Shown one piece after another: positions 27,101 through 34,051 of a stretch of 64,000 nt of DNA. The DNA is from an uncultured Prevotellaceae bacterium. GTDB taxonomy: Bacteria; Bacteroidota; Bacteroidia; Bacteroidales; Muribaculaceae. Each line of letters starts with the position of its first letter. Positions within the stretch are counted from its first letter, which is position 1. The translations under genes were made by a program, and so were the position numbers. The stretch covers positions 1-64,000 of the forward strand of contig ONOU01000005.1 in NCBI GenBank assembly GCA_900319525.1, given 5' to 3'. The notes beneath the pieces were generated by a model. That model had not been told where the DNA came from. It worked only from the letters and a program-made list of their open reading frames with translations, and made no database searches.

Positions 27101-27323
27101 TCATCACGAACTTGATGGCGTTGCCGCCTTCGTTGCACGCCCCGAAGCAGTGCCAGGTGTTGCGGGCCTTGTTCACGATGAAGGACGGCGTGCGCTCGTT
27201 GTGGAACGGGCAGCAGCACTGGTAGTTGCTGCCCTTCTGCTTGAGTTCGGGCACATACCGGCGCACGACATCAACGATGTCGACGCTCTCGAGGATCCTG
27301 TCTATGGTTCTCTCATCAATCAT
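24129..27323 (-). CDS. Phage primase-helicase (CHC2, Toprim, P-loop)
   Basis: A 1064-aa replication protein. Residues 1-65 form a DnaG-type zinc-binding domain (QCCCPFHNERTPSF, then WHCFGAC). A primase core follows, with a Toprim segment near 264-315 (KCYLVEGAPDVLRLQ, then CFIPDAD). The C-terminal half is a helicase-like ATPase with Walker A FGPKGSGKS near 683 and the acidic strand ALVHLDEF about 60 residues later. Such fusions prime and unwind DNA for plasmids, phages and satellites without the host primase. Its start overlaps the previous gene by 8 bp. An iteron-like array lies just beyond its stop. No truncation is visible. Confidence 0.88.
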   Translation of the reverse strand: MIDERTIDRILESVDIVDVVRRYVPELKQKGSNYQCCCPFHNERTPSFIVNKARNTWHCFGACNEGGNAIKFVMKYNNATFPEAVKELASMCGVTVEESHERLTAEQERKNKKREAMFIAYEVLQRFFVAQLRASDAESVLAHSYATGRWNPRFIEETGIGYAPKNSQLLIRYAEKNGISTSLLLEMDLLRQSDHGGGLYAFFRERVMIPIRDRYSRVIGYTARYIGTNPDAPKYLNSANSLLYSKENSVFGIHLAFRAAVKENKCYLVEGAPDVLRLQAIGANNVAASLGSRWTDNQLNALKRATSKICFIPDADPPEAGEEYGTGIKSVITNGTLAVEKGFEVTVKEIPLTASGKKNDPDSFCTSLKILEGIDEQDFIPWYARKLISDKTTQADKSEAVMEIAKLAAGIEDEVKLSMYVDTLNKIMPGKPMWRNAIKGAKRQRAESDIKNSGKTVSLDLLEKYGFQEQGNRYISVNSDGKTREWSNFTMKPLFHIKDTVSPIRLYQITNVNHQSEIVELRSEELVSVSKFKQRIEGLGNYLWFAKDDQLMALKRFLYFTTETAVEIHQLGWQRQGFFAFGNGIYDTEWHPVDDLGIVRLGEQGNFYLPAFSSIYREDTQFYQFERNFVHLNYGTISLRDYAQKLIEVFGDNAKVGLCFLLATLFRDVIVGYTKHFPILNLFGPKGSGKSELGHSLMSFFIIENVPPNISNSTLPALADAVAQCANALVHLDEFKNSIEIDKREFLKGLWDGTGRNRMNMDRDKKREVTKVSCGVILSGQEMATADIALFSRFIFLSYSKSQFSQEAKRNFAELLEIRKRGCSHLTLQLLRYRSKFIQEFKQSYNTCFEDISEVFELENIEDRTLRNWIIPLAAYHALRDVVDLPFDFDDIRHIVIDGIRAQNSETKSNNELANFWNIVSYFHQEGKIWDGCDFRIDREDHLKCSDRNGEMVFSTTKRILYLRYSRIFQLYKMHGRQVNEVLIPPASLIYYLENSNAYLGRKRSWRYKIIINGEQQTEERRDPMTGYVKYVKKYGFDQVMCFDYDKLNEAYNVNLEDTTVNEP

Positions 27324-27576
27324 CGAAAACTATGTTATACTCAGGCAGCGCCTCTTTCCCGGCAAAGCATTTGCCATCGCTATGCCACATGACGCAGCGA
27401 TGGCATTTCCTGCCGTTTTTTGACTCCAGTTCGATAATTCCGGTGACATGGTCCAGGACGCGCTTGCCCATGACGTAATAGACCGCATTGAACGTGATGC
27501 GGCTGTCCTTGGAGGCGGCGTCCTCCCACTCCCTGACGGTATGATAGCTGTTGAAGATGCTGTTCATGGCTGTCAT
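27316..27576 (-). CDS. Small phage protein upstream of the primase
   Basis: An 86-aa protein starting MTAMNSIFNSYHTV. The ATG at 27576 overlaps the stop of the preceding small gene as ATGA, which decides the start. It contains CHRCVMWHSDGKC, a possible metal-binding cluster, and overlaps the primase start by 8 bp. It is an early gene of the island. I recognise no family. Confidence 0.65.
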   Translation of the reverse strand: MTAMNSIFNSYHTVREWEDAASKDSRITFNAVYYVMGKRVLDHVTGIIELESKNGRKCHRCVMWHSDGKCFAGKEALPEYNIVFDD

Positions 27577-27746
27577 GGCAGGAATGCACAACAAATATCG
27601 TGTACCACCTGCTTCTCGAGTTTCGAGAAGTTATGGTGTTTCATCTTGTAATAGAAGGTGCCATAGGCCCAACCGCATTCCTTCATCATAATCTCACGGA
27701 AACGGCATTTGTCTGACCGTTTCAACTGACTATAAATTTCATGCAT
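27573..27746 (-). CDS. Small basic early protein
   Basis: A 57-aa open frame starting MHEIYSQLKRSDKCRF, with many Lys, His and Tyr (GWAYGTFYYKMKHHNF). It couples to the next gene by an ATGA overlap. It begins the leftward early operon opposite the XRE repressor and could be a small DNA-binding regulator such as a Cro-like or excision factor. No family is assigned. Confidence 0.6.
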   Translation of the reverse strand: MHEIYSQLKRSDKCRFREIMMKECGWAYGTFYYKMKHHNFSKLEKQVVHDICCAFLP

Positions 27747-27769
27747 AATCTTATTTTTTTTAGTTCAAA

Positions 27770-27802
27770 GTTTGTACAATTCAAATAAAAGACTTAACTT
27801 TG
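27770..27802 (+). promoter_or_regulatory. Promoter of the XRE repressor
   Basis: TTTG (27770-27773) and TAACTTTG (27795-27802) with 21 bp between them match the Bacteroidota -33/-7 pattern. A minus-strand TACTTTTG overlaps at 27805-27812 and could serve the leftward early operon. Confidence 0.65.
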
Positions 27803-27830
27803 CACAAAAGTAATACAAAGATTTTGATTA

Positions 27831-27852
27831 AATCTTATAAATAAATAAGATT
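27831..27852. promoter_or_regulatory. Inverted repeat, probable repressor operator
   Basis: Arms AATCTTAT (27831-27838) and ATAAGATT (27845-27852) are perfect with a 6-bp spacer. They lie between the divergent promoters and the repressor ATG at 27884, as expected for an XRE-type operator. Confidence 0.55.
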
Positions 27853-27883
27853 TTTACCAAAATTTTTCTAAGTCCAATTTGAA

Positions 27884-28276
27884 ATGTATAACGGTAAAGT
27901 CATTAAAGAGCTGTTAGACAGCAAGAACATACCCTACGGCGATCTATTGAAGGCGTTGGGTATGAATCCGAAGCAGACTTCAGTCAATTCCCTTGTAAAG
28001 GGGAATCCGTCTGCCAAACGGCTCGAATCGATTGCGGACTTCTTCGGCGTGTCGATCGACACATTATTCATTAGGGAAGGTGTCGAACTGTCTGCCGAGG
28101 ATGAGCTGAAAAGCCTAAGCGTTACCAGTCTCAGGAACCAGGTTGCTTACCTCCGTGAGCAGCTTAACTTCCGTGACCAGATGCTTCGAGAGAAGGAAGA
28201 ACGCCTCAAAGAAAAGGAGGCAAGAATCGTCCTCCTAGAGAAGTTAAATTCTGTTTATTCTCAGCAAGTTAAGTAG
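27884..28276 (+). CDS. XRE-family phage repressor with coiled-coil tail
   Basis: A 130-aa protein. Residues 1-65 are a Cro/CI-type helix-turn-helix (VIKELLDSKNIPYGDLLKAL, then PSAKRLESIADFFGVSIDTL). Residues 75-125 are a charged coiled coil (LREQLNFRDQMLREKEERLK) that probably drives dimerisation. It is transcribed away from the early operon, with an AT-rich palindrome between them, the layout of a lysogeny switch. A role as the master repressor of the island is inferred from position. Confidence 0.8.
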   Translation: MYNGKVIKELLDSKNIPYGDLLKALGMNPKQTSVNSLVKGNPSAKRLESIADFFGVSIDTLFIREGVELSAEDELKSLSVTSLRNQVAYLREQLNFRDQMLREKEERLKEKEARIVLLEKLNSVYSQQVK

Positions 28277-28375
28277 GGTTTGTCCATAGACAGATTATAG
28301 ACAGTAGCAATTAATTTTCGGCACTTTTCCAAAAGCCAAGTATCTGATAATCAACGATTGTTTCTTAGAAAAATT

Positions 28376-28402
28376 TAAGTGGAGAGTCTTGTCCTCTCCG
28401 CC
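28376..28402. other. tRNA-Ser 3'-end-like sequence, candidate attachment-site remnant
   Basis: GAGTCTTGTCCTCTCCGCC (about 28384-28402) looks like the last part of a serine tRNA: a T-arm end followed by acceptor CCTCTCC and GCC. No tRNA body is attached. Integrated elements often leave such a copy of a tRNA end at one border. It lies at the right edge of the phage island. The same bases also make a simple GGAGAG/CTCTCC hairpin, so the reading is uncertain. Confidence 0.35.
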
Positions 28403-28407
28403 TTAGA

Positions 28408-28440
28408 ACAACCGACCACAACAGTGGTTGGTTGTTTTTT
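28408..28440 (+). terminator. Intrinsic terminator at the right edge of the island
   Basis: AACAACCGACCAC and GTGGTTGGTTGTT form a long stem (one G-T pair) followed by TTTT. It ends rightward transcription from the repressor unit about 130 bp after its stop. Confidence 0.75.
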
Positions 28441-28471
28441 GTTATGGGGATGACGACAGGCGTGAGTCCCT

Positions 28472-29248
28472 CTATGAGTTCCGCCTGCAAGTGCTGCCGT
28501 GAATAACAGGTAATTCATTGCTCTGCTCGAAGTGGAAGACAAATTTGTAGTCATGAGATGACGTCCACATCAACACGTAAATCTGTCTCGTTTCGAGCTC
28601 ATCATATAGCGCCATCGGTTCCACCTCTATTTTCCATGTGCGTTTTATCCTGTCACAACTGATCCTATAGTAGGGACCATCATAACTCATGGAGTTGACT
28701 GTCTTAAAAAGACGTGTTGAAAAAGGAGAACGAACGGGAGGAATAGACGAATCATAGACACTCCATATAAAGAACGTTTCATTGAAGTATTCAAATTCGT
28801 ATGAACCGCCCTCGGCAGGGACGAACATCGGGCTTGTATAAACTTCATTTCTCTGAATCGCATCGGGGTTGCCCTTATTGGGGTCTAACTCAACGGCTTC
28901 CTTATAGGCGTCAATGAGATCCTGGGCAGGAACAAACACGGCAAATTCCGCTTGAATGGTTCCTGCCGCAACAGCATGAGATTCAACCGAATGGCCACAC
29001 ACGCAAACGGAATTCACGCAACGATACATGCCCCTGTAACTCTTGCATGAACACACTCTACAGTATGTGTTATCAATATCAGCATATTCTATATCGGAAA
29101 TATACTCATCACTCTCATACTCGTAATCATAGTAGTGACGGTGATGGTGACGATGGTCAATGGGGCTTGATTCCAGCAACAAGCATGAGGTCAAGAGAGT
29201 GCTTGCCGCGACAGCCATCAAGTAAGATATTAGTTTGAGCGCTTTCAT
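28472..29248 (-). CDS. Cys/His-rich lipoprotein of unknown function
   Basis: A 258-aa protein starting MKALKLISYLMAVA, with a lipobox LLTSC (Cys22). A histidine-rich stretch (HRHHHRH, 32-38) is followed by acidic and tyrosine-rich sequence, then by a cluster of cysteines at 63, 66, 68, 77, 82 and 84 with a CGH at 84-86, suggesting metal binding. The C-terminal half is beta-rich (GGSYEFEYFNETFFIWSVYD) and could be an Ig- or BACON-like fold. It lies between the island and the dxr operon and faces left. It may be host or cargo; I recognise no family. Confidence 0.7.
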   Translation of the reverse strand: MKALKLISYLMAVAASTLLTSCLLLESSPIDHRHHHRHYYDYEYESDEYISDIEYADIDNTYCRVCSCKSYRGMYRCVNSVCVCGHSVESHAVAAGTIQAEFAVFVPAQDLIDAYKEAVELDPNKGNPDAIQRNEVYTSPMFVPAEGGSYEFEYFNETFFIWSVYDSSIPPVRSPFSTRLFKTVNSMSYDGPYYRISCDRIKRTWKIEVEPMALYDELETRQIYVLMWTSSHDYKFVFHFEQSNELPVIHGSTCRRNS

Positions 29249-29565
29249 AATAAGATATTTTTGCGCCAAGGCCTGTTAGGACGAGGCTGATTATACAAAT
29301 AGTGTTTCTATGTCTATTAGACACGAAATATTGCATAAAATTCCAACTGGATAGATTAACCTGTGTTTAATCAAGACAAAACCATAAAAGCGCTAGACAA
29401 AAACCAGCTTACCCGATTAAACCCGTGCCAGGCCGGTATTGCATTTGGCAGGCACCCTTCCCTCATCCCCATGGCAATCGCCTGCTATCGACGCCGAGCG
29501 GCAGGTATGGCGTTTTGTGTGAGTTGCCGATGGAGACAGGCTGTGCGTTAATGAATTGTAAAAGG
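29249..29565. other. Intergenic region before dxr
   Basis: About 320 bp with no credible gene. It holds some GC-rich potential stems around 29425-29455 (GTGCC and GGCAC arms). I match nothing here to a known riboswitch or RNA. Confidence 0.45.
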
Positions 29566-29597
29566 TTTGCGGGATTGTAGAAAAAGCAGTACCTTCG
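29566..29597 (+). promoter_or_regulatory. Promoter of the dxr operon
   Basis: TTTG (29566-29569) and TACCTTCG (29590-29597) with a 20-bp spacer fit the Bacteroidota -33/-7 pattern. The ATG of dxr is 27 bp downstream. Confidence 0.6.
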
Positions 29598-29623
29598 CAG
29601 GTTGAATTAACTACAATCAAGCA

Positions 29624-30796
29624 ATGCATAAGGTACAAGAACGCCGTAATATTGCGGTGCTGGGCAGCACAGGGTCGATCGGGCGGCAGACGCTCGACAT
29701 CATTGCCGAATATCCCGATCTGTTCCACGCCTGGCTGCTGGTGGCCCGTAGCAGTGCCGACCTGCTGATTGCGCAGGCACGGCTGATGCGTCCCCACATG
29801 GTCATCATCGCCGACGAGCAGTACTATGAGTACGTGCGCGATGCCCTTGAGGGCACGGGCATCGAGGTGGCAACAGGAAGCGCGGCCATCGCACAGGCCG
29901 TCACCGCTCCCGAGATCGACACCGTGGTGACCGCCATGGTGGGCTACAGCGGCCTGGAATCGACTATCGCGGCCATCAAGTCGGGTAAACGGATAGCCCT
30001 GGCCAACAAGGAGACCCTGGTGGTGGCAGGCGAGCTGATTGACCGCCTGTTGAAAGAATCGTCAAGCGTGCTCTACCCTGTTGACAGCGAGCACGGCGCC
30101 TTCTACCAGTGCCTGGTGGGCGAGCGCATGCAGGACGTGGAAAAACTGTGGCTGACGGCCTCGGGGGGACCGTTCCGCACCCTGCCCAAGGAACAACTGG
30201 CCACCGTCACCGCGGCCGACGCCCTCAAGCATCCCAACTGGTCGATGGGAGCCAAAATCACCATCGACTCGGCAACGATGATGAACAAGGGCTTTGAGAT
30301 GATCGAGGCTCGCTGGCTGTTTGGCGTGATGCCCGACGACATCGAGATCGTGGTGCATCCTCAGAGCATCATCCACTCGATGGTCGCTTTCAAGGACGGA
30401 TCAGTAAAGGCGCAGCTGGGTCTGCCCGACATGCACCTGCCCATCCGCTATGCCCTGGGACTGCCTGATGGCCGCCTGGCGAGCGACTGCCGCAAGATGA
30501 CCATCGAGGACATGGCGAACTTGACGCTGGAGCGCCCCGACTTTGACAAATTCCCGCTGCTGGGCACGGCCTATGCCGCTGCACGCACCGGAGGCACGGC
30601 CCCCTGTGTGATGAATGCGGCCAACGAGATTGCCGTGGCGGCATTCCTACAGGACAAGATCCGCTTCACCGACATCTTCCACATCATCGACAAGACCATG
30701 GCCCAGGCGCGTCTCATCAAGCGTCCCACCTATGATGACTATGTGGTCAGCAACGACGAGGCCCGCGCCTTCGCCACCCAACTCGTGCAGAGCTAA
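29624..30796 (+). CDS. dxr: 1-deoxy-D-xylulose 5-phosphate reductoisomerase
   Basis: A 390-aa cytosolic enzyme of the MEP pathway. It converts DXP to 2-C-methyl-D-erythritol 4-phosphate with NADPH and a divalent metal. The NADPH-binding start is IAVLGSTGSIGRQTLDII (residues 8-25). Metal and substrate residues lie in VDSEHGAFYQCL near 148-160, and SATMMNKGFEMIEARWLF near 216-233 is the classical loop. HPQSIIHSMV follows near 248. Length is normal. It is the first gene of a run with rseP and an rlmI-like gene, a common Bacteroidales arrangement. Confidence 0.96.
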   Translation: MHKVQERRNIAVLGSTGSIGRQTLDIIAEYPDLFHAWLLVARSSADLLIAQARLMRPHMVIIADEQYYEYVRDALEGTGIEVATGSAAIAQAVTAPEIDTVVTAMVGYSGLESTIAAIKSGKRIALANKETLVVAGELIDRLLKESSSVLYPVDSEHGAFYQCLVGERMQDVEKLWLTASGGPFRTLPKEQLATVTAADALKHPNWSMGAKITIDSATMMNKGFEMIEARWLFGVMPDDIEIVVHPQSIIHSMVAFKDGSVKAQLGLPDMHLPIRYALGLPDGRLASDCRKMTIEDMANLTLERPDFDKFPLLGTAYAAARTGGTAPCVMNAANEIAVAAFLQDKIRFTDIFHIIDKTMAQARLIKRPTYDDYVVSNDEARAFATQLVQS

Positions 30797-30829
30797 TCAG
30801 AACAAACGAAACAAACAAAACTAACATAG

Positions 30830-32245
30830 ATGAACGCAACGTTAATTAAGACACTTGAATTTTTCATGGCTCTGGGTCTTCTGGTGATGATCCATGAGTT
30901 TGGACACTACTTCTTTGCCCGCGTGTTTGGTGTGTGGGTAGAGAAATTTTACATGTTTTTCAACCCCTGGCTGTCCATTGTGAAGTGGAAACCGGGCAAA
31001 TACGTCAAGTGGTTCTCACACGGCAACGAGATGGCTGTGGCCGGCGACAACGACCCTAACGAGAACAAGCGGTCGTGGCGGGCCACCGAGTATGGCATCG
31101 GATGGCTGCCCCTGGGCGGTTACTGCTCCATTGCGGGCATGATCGACGAGTCGATGAACACCGAGGCCATGAAACAGCCGGCCAAACCCTATGAGTTTCG
31201 CAGCAAGCCCGCATGGCAACGCCTGTTGATCATGCTGGGCGGTGTGCTGTTCAACTTCCTGCTGGCCATCATCATCTATGCCGGCATCGTCTATGCCGTG
31301 GGTGAGAAGTTCATTAACTTCACCGACGCCACCGAGGGTATGGAATTCTGCGACAGCGCCCACAAGGCGGGCTTTGTCGATGGCGACATCCCCTTGACTG
31401 CCGATGGCAAGGCCCTGTCCTACTTCAATAGCGAGGACCTGAACGCCATGCTCACCGCCCGCCAGGTGACCGTCCTGCGCAACCACAAGGACACAGTGAC
31501 CATCAACCTGCCCAAGGATTTCATCTTCCAGGCCAACACCGACGCCGAGGCCGGCCAGGCCTTCATGGCCTACCGCCTACCCGTGGTCGTTTCACAGACG
31601 CAACCCCGCATGGGCGGCGAGAAAGCCGGGCTGCAGGAGGGTGACCGCCTGATGGCCGTTAATGGCACTCCCACACCCAGCTACACCGAGTTTACCGCGG
31701 CCCTGGAACAGAACAAGGGCAAGAATGTTACCCTTAGCTACCAGCGTGGCGGACAAACGCTGACAGCGACCGACGTGCCCATCGATGGCGCTGGCAAGCT
31801 GGGCATCCTGCTCACCGAGCCCACCAACATCTACCACACCACCGTCAAGAACTACAACATCCTGCAATCCATCCCCCGCGGTCTAGAGATGGGCTGGAAC
31901 AAGATGGTGACTTACGTCAAGCAGTTGAAGCTCATCTTCACCCCGCAGGGCGCACAGAGCCTGGGCGGCTTTGGCACCATGGGCAGCATCTTCCCGTCCA
32001 CGTGGAACTGGGTTGACTTCTGGAACATCACAGCCTTCTTCTCGGTGATCCTGGCAGTGATGAACGTGTTGCCCATTCCCGCCCTGGACGGTGGACACGT
32101 GATGTTCCTCCTCTATGAGATGATCACGCGCCGTCAGCCCAGCCTCAAGTTCCTGGAGCGGGCACAGACTGTGGGCATGGCCCTGCTCATTGCCCTGCTC
32201 GTGTTTGCCAACGGTAACGATATCTATCGATTCTTCTTTAAATAA
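30830..32245 (+). CDS. rseP: Site-2 intramembrane metalloprotease RseP
   Basis: A 471-aa inner-membrane zinc protease. HEFGH at residues 22-26 in the first membrane helix carries the metal ligands and catalytic glutamate. The third ligand is in ALDGGHVMF near 418. Between them are a second membrane helix (LLIMLGGVLFNFLLAIIIYA) and PDZ domains (GGEKAGLQEGDRLMAVNG near 260-277). RseP cleaves membrane-bound anti-sigma factors and leftover signal peptides. It starts 33 bp after dxr. Confidence 0.95.
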   Translation: MNATLIKTLEFFMALGLLVMIHEFGHYFFARVFGVWVEKFYMFFNPWLSIVKWKPGKYVKWFSHGNEMAVAGDNDPNENKRSWRATEYGIGWLPLGGYCSIAGMIDESMNTEAMKQPAKPYEFRSKPAWQRLLIMLGGVLFNFLLAIIIYAGIVYAVGEKFINFTDATEGMEFCDSAHKAGFVDGDIPLTADGKALSYFNSEDLNAMLTARQVTVLRNHKDTVTINLPKDFIFQANTDAEAGQAFMAYRLPVVVSQTQPRMGGEKAGLQEGDRLMAVNGTPTPSYTEFTAALEQNKGKNVTLSYQRGGQTLTATDVPIDGAGKLGILLTEPTNIYHTTVKNYNILQSIPRGLEMGWNKMVTYVKQLKLIFTPQGAQSLGGFGTMGSIFPSTWNWVDFWNITAFFSVILAVMNVLPIPALDGGHVMFLLYEMITRRQPSLKFLERAQTVGMALLIALLVFANGNDIYRFFFK

Positions 32246-32287
32246 AAGCTCTAGATAAACTAGATACTCTAGAAAATCTAGACTAAC
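32246..32287. repeat. Four CTAGA units at a 9-bp period before the rlmI-like gene
   Basis: CTAGA starts at 32251, 32260, 32269 and 32278. The array fills the short gap between rseP and the next start at 32300, so it will lie in the leader of the downstream gene. Confidence 0.7.
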
Positions 32288-32299
32288 AACCAACAACTA

Positions 32300-33481
32300 A
32301 TGACCTATAAAACTGTAACTCTCAAGCGCGGCAAGGAAGAATCGCTCAAGCGGTTCCACCCGTGGGTGTTCTCGGGCGCCATCGCCGCGGCCGACGACAC
32401 GATCGAGGAAGGCGACCTGGTTACCGTGTACGCCCATGACGGCACGTTGATCGGTAACGGACACAGCCAAATCGGGAGCATCGCCGTGAGGATGCTCACC
32501 TTTGACGACACGGCCATCGACGAGGCTTTCTTTGAGCAGCGGCTACAGGACGCCTACCACATGCGTCAGGCCCTGGGGCTCCAGCGCGAGGACAACAACG
32601 CCTATCGTCTAGTGCACGGCGAGGGCGACTTCTTGCCCGGCCTGGTGGTGGACATCTATGGTCCCACAGCCGTGATGCAGGCCCACTCCCCGGGCATGCA
32701 CTTTGCCCGCAACATCATTGCCCAAGCGCTGGCTAAACTGCCGGGCGTGAACAATGTTTATTACAAGAGTGAGACTACCCTGCCCTACATGGCCCACCTC
32801 GACCCCGTCAACGATTACATCATCGGGCACATGGAGACCGACGAGGCTCTGGAGAACGGGCTGCGCTTCCACGTCGATTGGCTCAAGGGACAGAAGACGG
32901 GCTTCTTTGTCGATCAACGCGAAAACAGGCGCCTGCTGGAACATTACAGCCAGGGACGACGGGTGCTCAACATGTTCTGCTACACCGGCGGTTTCTCGGT
33001 CTATGCCCTGCGTGGCGGAGCCCAGCTGGTCCACTCGGTGGACAGTTCAGCCAAGGCTGTGCGGCTGACCGACGACAACGTGTCCCTCAACTATGGAGAT
33101 CAGGAAGGACGCCACAAGTCCTTTGCTGAGGATGCCTTCAAGTTCCTCGACAACATGGAGGCAGGGCAATATGACCTGGTAATCCTTGACCCGCCCGCCT
33201 TCGCCAAGCACAAGAGTGCCCTGCACAATGCCCTGGTGGGTTATCGACGACTCAACGCCAAGGCGCTGGAGAAGATGCCTCACGGCAGCATCCTGTTCAC
33301 ATTCTCGTGCTCACAGGCTGTTAACAAAGAGCAGTTCCGCCTAGCGGTATTCAGTGCAGCGGCACAGACACGACGCCGCGTGCGCATCCTGCACCAGCTC
33401 ACCCAACCCGCCGACCATCCCATCAACATCTACCACCCCGAGGGCGAGTACCTCAAGGGACTGGTGCTCTATGTCGAGTAA
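32300..33481 (+). CDS. rlmI: RlmI-like class I SAM-dependent rRNA methyltransferase
   Basis: A 393-aa enzyme. An N-terminal PUA-type domain (SLKRFHPWVFSGAI, EEGDLVTVY) is followed by a Rossmann domain: SAM-binding VLNMFCYTGGFSVYALRGG near 220-240, motif IV LVILDPPAFAKHK near 293 and the catalytic-cysteine motif FTFSCSQAVN near 333. This is the layout of RlmI/RlmK-type 23S rRNA m5C methyltransferases. The exact target nucleotide is not proven by sequence alone. It ends in a short tail and is co-directional with rseP. Confidence 0.85.
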   Translation: MTYKTVTLKRGKEESLKRFHPWVFSGAIAAADDTIEEGDLVTVYAHDGTLIGNGHSQIGSIAVRMLTFDDTAIDEAFFEQRLQDAYHMRQALGLQREDNNAYRLVHGEGDFLPGLVVDIYGPTAVMQAHSPGMHFARNIIAQALAKLPGVNNVYYKSETTLPYMAHLDPVNDYIIGHMETDEALENGLRFHVDWLKGQKTGFFVDQRENRRLLEHYSQGRRVLNMFCYTGGFSVYALRGGAQLVHSVDSSAKAVRLTDDNVSLNYGDQEGRHKSFAEDAFKFLDNMEAGQYDLVILDPPAFAKHKSALHNALVGYRRLNAKALEKMPHGSILFTFSCSQAVNKEQFRLAVFSAAAQTRRRVRILHQLTQPADHPINIYHPEGEYLKGLVLYVE

Positions 33482-33559
33482 AAAAACGGGCACTCGCGAA
33501 CTAAACGGACAAAACCAACTAAACGAACAATAAACTGAAGAATTAAACAATCAAAGACA

Positions 33560-34006
33560 ATGAAGAAGTTATTCATTCTTATCGCAGCTGTGGCACTGAT
33601 GGCCACGACCGCTTGTAATGAGAAACCCGCCAAGGGCAGTGACAATGCTACCGAGCAGGTGCAGCAGGCTCCTGGACAGGCTGGTGACGCTGCCAGCGCT
33701 GTCAAGGTGGCGCCCATGGAGAAAGCCGCTCCCACTGCCGACGGCAAGGACCACACCATGGCCCAATTCAACACCAAGGAGTATGAGGTCAGTGTTGTCA
33801 ACCTGGCCGACGGCAAGTACCGCGTGACCCTGGCCAAGGGAGGCAAGGCCGACAAGGTGTATGAGAGCGCCAACTGCCGCATCCAGGGCGATTCTTACCT
33901 GATGCAGACCGAGGACGGAGTCAACGTGCTCATCAACGGCAAGGACGGCAAGATCGTGGTGATGAACGAGACCGAAATCATCTACCGCGGCCAGCAGGGC
34001 AAGTAA
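33560..34006 (+). CDS. Small lipoprotein of unknown function
   Basis: A 148-aa protein with signal and lipobox MKKLFILIAAVALMATTAC (Cys19). A low-complexity Ala/Gln/Pro linker is followed by a C-terminal domain (YEVSVVNLADGKYRVTLAKG, then GDSYLMQTEDGVNVLING) of about 80 residues, probably beta-rich. It lies alone between the methyltransferase and the peptidase. No family recognised. Confidence 0.75.
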   Translation: MKKLFILIAAVALMATTACNEKPAKGSDNATEQVQQAPGQAGDAASAVKVAPMEKAAPTADGKDHTMAQFNTKEYEVSVVNLADGKYRVTLAKGGKADKVYESANCRIQGDSYLMQTEDGVNVLINGKDGKIVVMNETEIIYRGQQGK

Positions 34007-34051
34007 GCACCGGATTAACAAGGACTTAAACGAAACTAAAGACCAATATTT

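Noticed and set aside
28376-28402. Intact tRNA gene at the island edge
   Set aside because: Only the 3' end-like piece is present; there is no anticodon arm or D-arm before it.
29425-29455. Riboswitch before dxr or before the Cys-rich lipoprotein gene
   Set aside because: Stem-forming sequence is present, but none of the conserved boxes of known riboswitch classes could be recognised.
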